Assembly (NCBI GenBank): GCA_019022495.1
Contig: JAFEKR010000021.1
Location: 930,001-994,000, forward strand
Source of the DNA: Epichloe hybrida
Lineage: Eukaryota; Ascomycota; Sordariomycetes; Hypocreales; Clavicipitaceae
Length of the DNA: 64,000 bases
Direction: 5' to 3'
Shown: in pieces, positions 46,631-58,416 of the stretch
Layout: the number at the start of each line of letters is the position of its first letter
Position numbering within the stretch: the stretch's first letter is position 1
Position numbers and translations under genes: made by a program
Notes under the pieces: generated by a model
Told to the model about the DNA's origin: nothing
The model's database searches: none
The model's input: the letters and a program-made list of their open reading frames with translations, nothing else

Positions 46631-47591
46631 GTTATCTGATATTAAATATAATAAAGAAAGGGAAATTATATGCTTTTGTACGCAATCTAATTGCACTTTT
46701 ACTTTTAGAAGTAAAGCAAGAAGATTCCAAGCTTCTAATGGTGTTTATCACTATCGAATTAAGCATCCGGAGATTGCTACTTCTAAATCTGAAGAAAAAC
46801 AACCTGAAAAGATTACTAGTAAGTCTTTTATTCTATTCTATTCTATTTTATTCTATTTTTTATATACTGATATTATTTTTAGTACCTGAGATTCCAGTAG
46901 TATCAACCTCTACAAATCAATCTTCTTTAACCTCTTTTTTTCAACAAAAAGACCTCGAAATCACACTATTTCAGAGGAATTTTCATCTGAAGAAGCAGTT
47001 ATTCTAGTTATTAAATTTATACTAGAAAATAACCTTTCTTTTGCTACAATTAATAGCAAATCTTTTAAAAATTTGCTTAATTATTATTCTAGGTAAGTTA
47101 TTTTTTTTTATTAATCTCTTATAATAATTAGTTATTTAAGCTAATTTATGTATATAGGAATAATAATTTAGCTTCTTTGCTTAGCCACCAAACAATAACA
47201 CATAGGATAAATACTATGTATTATTCATCTAAGCAAAAAATCCTTCAACAAATCCAATATCAAATTAAACATCAAGGTTTAATTTCAGTTCAACTAGATA
47301 TATGGACTTCGTTTAATTCAAAGTCTTATCTAGGGGTTATTATAGGCTGGCTTAATCCGAATTTTAAGCTTGAGTATAAGCTAATTGGTAAGTCTTTTAA
47401 TTATTCTTATTATTCTTATTATTTACTAACTATTTATTATAGGATTTGAATATCTATCAAATTCACATACTGGAGCTTATATTCACCAATGCTTTAATAA
47501 TCTTATTAAGGATTATTACTTAGAGCCCAAGGATATCCTTAGGTAAGTTATTTCTTTTAATAATAACTAATATTATTATACATTATATAAT

Positions 47592-47897
47592 TGTTGGATT
47601 CACAGGGTATTGAATTCAATGTAATACAGTCATGAGCCCGAAGAATAGTATCATTATCGATTATCTATTCTAGGCTGCGTTATCTGTTGTCATAATTAAT
47701 TAAGTTATAGGAAAAGAGAGGTAAAAGCTAGAAGTTATAATATATAAAGGGAAAAGGGGTTACGCGTTTATATCCCTACATTTCCTAGCTAATTAACGTG
47801 CTAGGTTATAGGTTACGTGTGGGGTCTGCGCGCGGCCTAAGCTTTTGCTAGGTAATTGCGGCTATGACGCGCGATTAATATTACCTTTGTTCTAACA
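47592..47897 (-). repeat. 3' LTR of Copia 3 (left copy)
   Basis: 306 bp, TGTTGGATTCACAGGG ... TTTGTTCTAACA. Closely similar to the LTR at 36163-36469. Confidence 0.95.
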
Positions 47898-50800
47898 CTA
47901 GAACTTCTCTCTTTTAATATAATTATTAACACGCGATATTAATTATAGAAATAAAAAAGGAAAGATAAATTAAGAATATAATTAATAGGGGATATAAGGA
48001 AAAGAACTTATAGCCTGCCTAGGCGTATAGTTACTAATAAAAGGGAAATAATAATCTTGCTTAGCCTATAAGCCTATGTAAGGATAAGTGGGTCCTTCTG
48101 AATCCCTTCTTTCCTTAAAATAACATATATACCACACTATAGCGCATATATAATGTCTTCCTCCTCCTTAGTAATATCTTTATTCTCCTACATACTACTA
48201 TTAATTTCTATAGTTCACTAGGAGGGCCTAGTGGGCTAGCGTAGTTATAGCCGCTAGGGATATTAACTATAAGGGTATAAATCCCTTATATATTACTATC
48301 TTATCCCTATGGCTACCCTCCTAGAGAATTACCTTTTTCTCTTACTATGCGTGTATTATATGTAAGTAACCTATCCCTCTATCTAGATAATTATCTAGTT
48401 AGTTAAGATAAAGCTCTTAAGGGCCTTATTAAGTAATGCCTTTATAAAGGCATTAGCTAGGTTATCCTCTCTATTAATCCATTAGATCTTATAAAGTTCT
48501 TAGTATTTATATAACTATTAAAGGGCTATAATATTAATTATTAAGCGTTTCTCCTTTGTTATACTAAGCTTAATAAGGCACTTATATAAGGAGTATAAAT
48601 CTATATATATAATAACTAGGATCTTTAGGAGCTTTAGTTAGTTAGTAACTAAGTTTAGGGTGGTTATAATTACGTAAGCTATATTAACACTAGCTACTAT
48701 ACTATAGACTTCTAAGGTAAGCATGCTTCGCGTGACTCTCTTGCTCTTTATTAAGCTAAAGTGTATAATATTACCTTTAATTATAAACTTGCTATTAGTG
48801 TAGTCTTTATTTGCTAGGATAAGTATATATCCTAGTTATAAGGATAGGTCCTAGTTATTAGCAAAGGATTTATTTACAAAGGTAAAGAGCTTTGCCTTCT
48901 TAAGGTTAATTAGGATAAACGTTAGACCTCTCTCTAGGTAATTTATCTACTACTTTAGGCAGTGATTAAGGGCTTTTATATCCTCTAGGGTTAGCTCCTA
49001 GTGTTATGTAGTAATAGATAGGTTAAAGCAAGCCTCTAGTTAATAGATTAAGGCGATATAAGCGCCTCAGGCCCTTTACTTAATATATTTACGCTTTAAG
49101 TTAGTTATTAGAACTAACTCTAACTTATTGCTTTACTCTTTTTACTAGATCTTAATAGTATTATTCTCTAGCAAGATAATACCACTATTAAACATAAGGG
49201 GACTATCCTAGGTTAGAAACTGCTTTAGCTTTACATTAAAGTCTACTATAGTAAGCTAGGTCTCTTCCTTCTTAGAGAACTTCTTATCTAAGAGGCTAAT
49301 TATGTTATTAGTTTATATTCTAATATAAGCAAAGTTAGGGCTTTCCTTCGTAGTCATAAGTAGGTAGGGATTATATGTAGAGGTTTCTATCTAGAGGTTC
49401 TCTCTATAATACTTATAATATATAACCTACTAGTGTGTTCCTGCCTCTGCGAGCCTGTAGAGGGGTTTTATAACCCTTAAGATTATACTAGGTAGGTAGA
49501 GATACTATATCTGAATTAGCAAGCGCGCTAGGATTAGCCGCTCTAGTAATATACAAGCCTATACATAAGCCTAATAGATATCTCTTAGCTAGATAAGGAA
49601 TTTCCTTAATCTTACTAATAGGGCTATTACGAGAATAAGACATTAGCTCGCGCGTTAAATCATTAGGGCCTATGTAAGAATAGCCTATTTCCCTTTATCC
49701 TTACACCCTTAGATCACAAGGCATGACTTTTTATAGGGTTCTATTATCTTGCCTTTAATCTTATTAATAATTTAGGAATTAAAGATTTGAATTCTACTAT
49801 ATTCTTCCTTATTAAACATAATAAATTTAAACATACCTTACTTAATTAAAGCATTAATTTCCGCTTTTATTAATAGCTTAAAAGGTTTGCTAGGGGTCTT
49901 AATAATTCCTTCCTTATATAGCTTAATTATAAGAGCTAGGTTACTATATTCTTTTACTAATAGGAAGGTATTAGTACCTTAAGGCATTATAGGAGGGTTT
50001 TTCTATAGCCTTTCGTGTCCTTGCTTTAGTAGTATTAGTAACACTATATTCTTATTACAGGCCTCTTACCCTTTTTCTCCTTCCTCTTTACTAGGCTCCG
50101 CTATTTTCTTTACACTAGGATTATTATAGTAAGGCTTAATAGATATTAACCTAAAGGTCTTTAGGCCTCTAGGTATATTAAGTATATAGCTTTCTCTAGT
50201 AATTACTAGTAGCTTATATAGACCTGCCTATCCCTTACCTTCTTACTAGACCTTAACCTTTAATCTAAGTAGTAGGCTAAGGGTCTTTAAGGTATCTAGG
50301 CTATTATATTTAGTAAGGGCCTTATTAACCTTCTAGATAGTATAGAGTCTCTTAATCTCTTTAGTAGCCTTCTATACTATAATTACACACTATATAATAT
50401 TAGGCAATAGTAGGGACTTATTTATTATACATAGGTAGGCTCTAAAGATAAGGAGGGTTAGGACAAGGCTATTAGGGCCTATAGTATTATTTAGGGCCTT
50501 AATTACTATTTAAAGGGCAACAGGTTCTAGCGTTATAGGGTATTCGCATCTAATTATATTATAGGCTCTTCAGAGCAGCCTATAATACCTTTTAACCTTC
50601 CCTATACTATAGTATACCTTAATAGGGACTTCCTTAATTAATATTAATATTAAAGCTATGAATTATCTAAATTCATTACTATAGAAGTTTATTCTAGTGT
50701 CTATAATAATAAAGTCTAGGGGGCCTAGGTAAGCATTAATCTAGTATATTCGGAGGGCTTCCTAGGTTATTTTTATAGAGATATTATTAAGGAATTTCAC

Positions 50801-53800
50801 TACATTAAACGCTATAGCCATATCTATAGTGTAAAGTATAAGGTAGTTACTATCTAGGTAAAAGACATTTACTATTACTTTATAATTAAAGCTACACTTA
50901 TTCTTAAGGGTAAACTTAAAGTAATTAGGGCTATCTACATGCATTTAGTATTAGTAGTAGATTCTTATTAGCTCCCTAATAGCTTTAATATTAATATTAT
51001 GCCCTAATTTATAGAGAACCTTGTGTAAATATTAGATTAATAAATGCCTAAAGCGGTGATGTAATTACCATAGCTTGCCTTCTATAAGGTAGCTCTAAGC
51101 AACTACTTCTTCTTTCTATGTAAGAAGCATCTAGGCATAGCCCTATTTATATATAATAAGGACTTTAATATTTCCTTATTATAGCATGTTCTTAGAGATA
51201 TTAAAGTTAATCTTTAGATAGTCTATATTATTAAGGGATAAGAGAAATAGAGTGTTCATAGGGATAACCTAAAAGAGAATATTTCTAAAGGGGGTAGGCA
51301 CATTAGCTAATCTAAGCGTAATAATTAGGTCTCCCACGCTAAACCTAACTAATGCCTTTTTCTCTATTAATTTATTAAGCTATAATATAGGCATCTAATA
51401 TTATAAAGCAAGGAATTAAGGGTGCCCTACTATAGAGAACTTTATAGCTCCTATATTAGGCATAATCCCTTAGAATATCGCATAGGAATAGCAATCTTCT
51501 AATATAAACATTACTAGGGCTTTATTTATAAGTTCCTACTAAAAGGGGTTTTCTTTACTTAGGCTATAATACACTACTTACCTTATTAGGAATTAAACTA
51601 TTTTCTTGCCATTAATATAGGTTCTATATGTAAAGAAGCTTATAGGTACTAGCCTATCTATATTATTAGGGCTATTATTAAATCCAATACTCTTTATATA
51701 CTAAGTAATTTTATTATTAATAAGGGGTTAGGACTTGTGTTCTCCCTTATACTAAGTAAGGAATAAGTAATATAAGTCATTAGTTAGATCTATAAGGTAG
51801 TGGTTCTTAAAGCGTTAAAATGCCTTCTTATAGTTCTCTTTAGGGTGCTTAGATAACTAGTATCCTTCCTTACTATATATATAGCACTTCTTTATACAGG
51901 AAGTACCTCCTCTTCCTTATGGTTTTAAAGGGTATTAGGTCTCTTTTCTATTCCTATTATATCTTTGGTTAGTCTAGAATTACTCTAGGGTTATAGCTTT
52001 AGTTAGGAACTATTAATAGTTCTTTTTCTCTTCCTTAATAAGATAAAGGGTTATTCTAATCTATTTATAGAACTCTTATAGTCTATCTAGTGAATCTATA
52101 ATTACTTCTCTATACTCTAGAATACTATAATAGGCTCTAATAAGTTAATTCTAGAGTGCCCTTTTAGTTTAGCTTACTTTAGGCACTACTTATTATAAGA
52201 TAGCTAGTCTTTCTATAAGTTTATTAAAGTATTTAATTATTAACTTACTTAGGTTATTATTTACTATTTCTTATAGGGAAGTATTATTCTACTCTAGTAA
52301 ATATCTTTACTATATATCCTTAGTTTTAAATTATTCTCTTATATAGCTAATAAGCGTAGGGAGATCTTATAGTTATCCAGGTTTAGAGAGATAGTTTATA
52401 TAGTATTATAGTGCTTTGCCTTTAAGTATAACCTTAAAAGCATAACTAGCTTATTTAGGCTAGATATTAAGTAACTTATACTTCCTATAGAATGTTTAAA
52501 GCTTTAATTTAAGGATATTATAGTTATTAGTGCTATAGAGTTATTCTTTAGGGTATACCTTAGATAGGTTAATAATTTACTTTAGTAAGGGTCTCTAGGT
52601 CTATAGAGGTCCTCTAGGTATTTCCCTTTATATCTATAAAAGGGGTAGTAAGGTCTTTAGGAAGTAAGAGAGTAGCTTTATAGGCAGTACCCTTAGGGCT
52701 TATTATTCCCTCTAATTCTCCTCTTCCTTATATTAGGAAGGAGAAATTATAGCTCTTTAAGCTATGCTAATAGGGATACTACTAGCCTTAGATAGCATAG
52801 GTTACCTCTGTTAGTAACTCTCCTGCTTAGAGGTATTATTAGTAGTGTTACTAGGGTAATATTACTAACTTACCTCTAGTAAAGGTATAGGCAGGGGAGT
52901 TACTTATAGATACTTGTAAATAGTATCCTTAGGCAGTCTTAAATCCAGGTTAATTAACCTTCCTAGGGGAGATTAACTAGGCCTTCCTAGAGGGGATTAA
53001 CTTAGTCTTCCTAGGGGAGTCTAGCTTATTAATTCTTTTAATAGTAATTATACTAATAAACAGGGTAATAGGGTAGGTTACCTAGTTCTAACATTACTAT
53101 TATCTAGTAGATTATAGAAGAACTCTTTATTCTATAAGTTCTTTTAGAAGCCTATATACTTCTTCCTTATCTCTTTAATTTCTTTAAGAGTCTAAAATCT
53201 AAATTCTTCTTAGTTTACTACTTCTTTAAGGTTATTTACTATCTTAGTGCCTCTTCTAATAGTTATATACACTTTATTATAAAGAAAATAGTCTTAAAGT
53301 CTGTTTTATAAAAGGTCTCTCCCTTCCGTAAACTTATCCCTTAACTATTTATAGAAGTTATTACTAAATTCAGAGAATAGTGTTCTTCTAAATAACCCTT
53401 ACTCCTTATATTATTTAGTCTTTATAAGGATATAGAGACTAATTTCCTTAGGTATTATTATCTTTTTATATTTAGAACTTCCTATTTATTAGAGTAGTTT
53501 TTCTATAATATATTATTAAAGCCTTACAGAGATATAGGGGTATAGGTTAGTATAGATAGGGGTTTTTCCTTTATTAAGGTATTTATTATTATCTCCTGTT
53601 TTAATGCCTTCCATAGCATCGTTATAGCTATTAGTCTCGCTAGGAACTTTAAATTAACTAGAGGTCCTAGATAGTCTAGCTATATCTAATATTCTAATTA
53701 ATTAAGGGAGGCAGATCTTATAATATAAGGAGAAAAGGGGTATAACTATGATTATATAACGTGTTTTGGATATAAAGGATCGCGAGGTAAGGCGGTTAAC

Positions 53801-54086
53801 TTTAAATACGTAATAGAATATATAATAAAGAAAGATAAGGGGATAGATTAGCTACTAGCGTTAAACCTTTCTTTATTATTTTAGAGTCTATATAGATATA
53901 GATATTAATACTAAAGTAAGAAGAAAGCTATATTATACCTTTCCGTTAGTATAACTTATTATTAAACATAGCCCTCCTATTTTATAGGGTAAGTTATTAT
54001 TAGATAAGTTACCTCTTCTAATTAACCTTGCTAATTTGCGGTGTTTAAAGACTACGTAGTTTTTTATAAAGGTAACCACTAATTAG

Positions 54087-54392
54087 TATTAGATTCACAG
54101 GGTATTGAATTTAATGTAATATAGTTATAAGCCTAAAGAATAGTATTATTATTAATTATCTATTCTAGGCTACGTTATTTGTTATTATAATTAATTAAGT
54201 TGTAGGAAAAGAGAGGTAAAAGCTAGAAGTTACAATATATAAAGGGAAAAGGGGTTGCGCGTTTATGTCCCCACATTTCCTAGCTAATTAACATGCCAGG
54301 TTATAGGTCACGTGTGGGGTCCGCGCGTGGCCTAAGCTTTTGCTAGGTAATTGCGGCTGCGACGCGCGATTGATATCACCTTTGTTCCAACA
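54087..54392 (-). repeat. 5' LTR of Copia 3 (right copy)
   Basis: 306 bp, TATTAGATTCACAGGG ... TTTGTTCCAACA, followed by ATAAT. The open frame starting at 54351 begins in this LTR and runs by chance into the transposase exon; the exon itself starts at 54419. Confidence 0.95.
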
Positions 54393-55013
54393 ATAATTCT
54401 AATTCTAATTATATACAGTTTTACTCGGGATAATGGTTCTAATAATAATACTTTTATAACTTCTTATATTAATAAGAGTTATTATAATATTAGTATTGAA
54501 CCATATGATATCCGATGTATAGCTCATGTTTTAAACATTGTAGCTAAGGATATTATTACGAGTTTTATTAAATCTACATCTTCTAAGGAAGACTTAGAAG
54601 CTTTAAGAATAGTGAATATCTTCACTATTCTACAGAAGAAACTTCACATATCCAAGGAAATCCTAATTTTCAACAATTTAAATCCTTAGCCAATGGTAAG
54701 TAATTATTTTACTATTTTTACTATTATAATACTAATATTAGTTATAGGTATCCTAGGAAAGGTTAAAAGGATTGCTATTCTTATTAAGAATAACCAAGCT
54801 TTATATAAAACTTGGTTAAAATGCCTTAGAAAAGCAAAAAAACAAGGCAACTTAGCTAAGAATTGTAATATTACAAAAATCCCTTTAGGTAAGTCTTTAT
54901 TTCTTTTTATATTATTCTTATAAGTTATAACTAATTTATAATATCTTTAGCCAACGAAACTAGGTGGAATTCGACCTATAAGATGATTAATACTTCTTTA
55001 GAGCTTAAAGAAG

Positions 55014-58000
55014 TGTTACGACTATGTTTAGGGAGATATAAACGGAGTGAAAGCTAAGGTTCTTAGTTATAGCTAGAGAGCTACTACTTAGGGGTAGGTG
55101 TATAAAGGTCTTAAACTCTAACCTCCTATATCTCTTATAGGCAGTCCTTATTTAAATACCTTACTACATGCACATAGCTATCTTATAGCTACTTAGTTAT
55201 TTACGAAACCTAAGGCTTATCTAAGGGCTTTAACATATAACTATCCTATTTATAGCCCCTTAGCCTCTATACTCCTAATATACTACCCCCCTAATATATA
55301 ATTATCCTTAATTAAAAAGAGCTACTTAGCTAGTGTGTGTATACTACGTATAACCTATAGTAATGCCTATATTACTAGCTATACTATTAGTATATAGTAT
55401 TACGTTCACTTTAAATAATAAGATAGATATTACGGGGTCCTAGGTAATCCTTCTTATAACCTCTAGGTTATAAATAGCTATATACTCGCTGCTTTATTAC
55501 CTCTAACGTGTATGCCTTTATCTAGTAAGTTATTAGCACTAAGTAGACAGGCTACCTATATTAAATTTTATAATTAGGTTAAATAGATAGGGTAACGCGC
55601 GCTATTTAAAATAAATAACTTCTTATCTAATATTAGGGATATTATATTAATCTCGCTAGGAGTTTGCAGCTAGCGTGCGTATCTACTAGTAATAGCTATA
55701 ACTATAAATATTATAATTCCTAGATTAGCTATATATAGCGTGTAAATCACTTAGGGGTCTAAGTCTAATATAAAAGAGGCTTACTTTCCCTTACTTTTAT
55801 ATACTTTTCTTCCCTCTATATTCTCCCTTAGCATTATAAGTTACCCTTACCTATAAGCTAGTAACTTTATAGCTTCTTTTATAGTAATTACTAATATCCT
55901 ATAGCGTTACTTTATTATCTATATTTACCCTTATCTAAAACGCCTAAATTCTCTTAAGCGCTAAAAGGTTAGTTACTTATCTTTTACTTATAAGTTTCTT
56001 ATAATATATTACTACTAACTTACTAGTAGTTAATAATATCTTTAATATAAGCTACTACTTCACTACTATTACCTCCCTCTAGTAAGAAGAATTCCTTAAT
56101 ATCTCCTTTAAAGTCTCTTAGTAAGAAGCATATAGCTTTAAAAATCTTAATATAAGTATAATATCTTTACCTCCTAGCGCTTACCCTACTAACTTATAGC
56201 TAGTAATGCTAGTAAAATAAAGATTCCTTATATTCACTATATATAGTAAGTTATAATATAGGCTATTACACTTAAAGATAGTAATAGCGTAGAGCTATAA
56301 TATATTATTAAGGGTAAATCTATCCTAACCTAATATACTAATTCTTTAAGTATAACTTTACTACTATCTTACTATATATTACTCCTAACTTATATAAATA
56401 ACTTAACAAAATACGCCTATTATACATATAATAATAAGAACTATACTAGGGTTTATTCTCCTTTTCTTACTACTAATATATATACTAATATATTACTAGT
56501 GTCTTACTTATTTTACCTAGTTATACTATATACTCTTTAAGTATATTAATACTTATAGTAATCCTAAAGATAATCTATACTTTCTTAATAATATATATAT
56601 CTCTTATTTCTATAACTTAGTTACTACTAATATACTACTAGTATCTAATACACGTAAAACGCAAACTTTATAATACACTTCTAACCACTAAAAATACTAA
56701 TAAGCGTAGTTAGGCAAGGTAAGCGTAACTTATAGCGAAAGTTGCATATAAGGCTAACGCTAATAAATAAGTTACTATATTACTACTTAATAATACTATT
56801 AATCTAGAAGTCTAGATTAATATTTCTAATAGCTTGCGTTTTATTATATAAAACCTTTTATCTATACGTATTTTTATGCTCTAGTTTATAGCTTTACTAA
56901 CTTACTAGTAGCTTACTACTAATATATTTACACTTCCTACTTATATTAGGCTACTAGACCTCCCTAGTAAGCTTTATATATATATGTATAAGGAGGGGGA
57001 TTTCTCTAATAATAAGGATAAATTCTCCGCCCCTATTAGTATAGGTAAGAATACTAGGGCCTAGGCAGGTAATGTGTTAATAGAATAATTAGTGTAAAGT
57101 AGCTACGAGTTAGGTTTCTAAGAATTTATCTAGATTTTTTTTATATATTACTACTACTATCTAAACTTTACTAAATATAACTTTGTATTCGTGAACTAGC
57201 TGCTTAGTTACTGCTTATAATCCTTAATAATATCTATTATAACAAAATCTCTTTTCTTTACCTAAGAGTTCTCTAAAGTATTATAGCCCTTCTATTTAAC
57301 TAGGTATTTCTAATATCTCCTATTATAATAATATAATATAATTCTTTTAACTTTAAACTCCTGCTTATTATCCGTAATATTCTCTTATAGTAAGAACATA
57401 TTTTTTATATTAGTTAAATCCCTTATAAATAGTTTAAGATTAGTAATATTAAAAATATTATATAGTTACATACTAGGTGGTAACTTTAGTTAGTATACTA
57501 AACTATAAGTCCTAATTACCTTTTTAATTTTATAAGGGCCTAGGTACTTTACACTTAGCTTCCTACTAGGTTACTATAAGTTAATATTCTTTATAAATAA
57601 TAAAACATAGTTACTTACTCTAAACTTTATTAGGGTCTGCTTCTTATTATAGTATTTTATATACTAGGCCTATAAGTTACTTAGAAGCTACTTAATTACT
57701 ATATATCTATCTCTTAGCGTAGTAGCATAAGTCTTTGCCTAGTTATTTACTATAGGGATATTTATAATTACTTACTATAGTCCCCTAGGGTTATAGCCTT
57801 ATAGCGCCTTAGCTAGGGTATAGTTATAAGTTAAATAAACGCTTATATTATACGTAAACTATACTATTAAAAGATTATTAGCCTAATTAGTCTAATTAAA
57901 GTAAGCGAAGGCTCTTAAATAATACTTTAAAACTTAGTTTAAACATTCTATCTAACTATCTATTTATAGGTAAAATACGGTGCTTAGTTACTACTTAGTT

Positions 58001-58416
58001 ATAATAAGATAGCAAAAGGTTATCTAAAACCCGCTAGTAAAAGTTAAACTATAGTCTATAATAATACCTTCTAGGGCGCTATAATCCCTAAAAACATACT
58101 CTAGGAATATAGTAGCTAACCTATTACTAGTTATTTGTGTTAAAATAGGGATATAGATACTATATTTTGTGAAACGGTCTACAATAACTAAGATTATATC
58201 GTAGGTCTAATTTACGTCTTTCATAGGTAGTAGCCTTATAATAAAATTTATTAATAATTCTTAAAAAGGCTAATTAAGCACTAGTAGCGTAGCTAGCTTG
58301 CTATAAGGTTTATAGTGCCTTAGCTTTAAAGTCTAATAGCTTACGTAAGTTTACATATATAACTTAGTGTCTTTCTTTATTATTAGCTAGTAATACTAAC
58401 TTATAATCTAACGGAG
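55014..58416 (-). mobile_element. Gypsy element A, 3' part, degraded
   Basis: Begins TGTTACGACTATG at 55014, inside the hAT transposase, the outer edge of a 3' LTR read on the minus strand. Minus-strand coding from the right: integrase zinc region (YMRTCVSY), integrase core, and a chromodomain with YLVKxKGY (~57270). The part of pol upstream of the zinc region is missing because Gypsy B starts at 58417. It aligns base for base with 58417-61820 (3,403 versus 3,404 bp). Confidence 0.88.

Larger units (their letters stand above)
47592..54392 (-). mobile_element. Copia LTR retrotransposon 3, minus strand, inside a transposase intron
   Basis: LTRs 47592-47897 and 54087-54392, both 306 bp, TGTTGG (TATTAG in the right copy) ... 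C(C/T)AACA, with a perfect ATAAT duplication at 47587-47591 and 54393-54397. Total 6,801 bp. Minus-strand coding: RNase H nearest the left LTR (~48470), RT with NSQIINKIKGKIIEPYKKS (~49745) to its right, integrase and gag further right. The interior begins CTAATTAGTGGTTACC inside the right LTR. It lies between donor 47543 and acceptor 54418 of a hAT transposase intron. Confidence 0.93.
37075..55013 (+). pseudogene. hAT-family transposase, intron-containing, split by two insertions
   Basis: The start ATG at 37075 opens a serine/proline-rich N-terminus with SPSRPS repeats; TAA at 37216 is a likely CAA-to-TAA change. Coding runs to 37315, is interrupted, and resumes in frame at 46639 into a zinc-finger-like segment (ICFCTQSNCTF ... 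GVYHYRIKHPEI). Later pieces are 46883-47092 (ILENNLSFATINSKSFKNLL), 47158-47387 (SLLSHQTITHRI, VQLDIWTSFNSKSYLGVIIG), 47443-47542, then after Copia 3 54419-54695 (FTRDNGSNNNTF, DIRCIAHVLNIV) and ~54745-55013 (ANETRWNSTYKMI). These are the hAT LDxWTS, DNASN, CxAHxLNL and RW motifs. Introns have GTAAGT donors. A run of seven Ts (46935-46941) carries a frameshift. The C-terminal dimerisation region is lost where the Gypsy starts at 55014. Confidence 0.85.

Noticed and set aside
50762..50944. 60-codon minus-strand open frame
   Set aside because: A fragment of the degraded integrase region of Copia 3 that happens to lack stops, not a separate gene.
55014..58416. Tandem duplication as explanation for the 3.4-kb repeat
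   Set aside because: Both copies start exactly at an LTR terminus and the second continues beyond the shared part; nested insertion explains this more simply.
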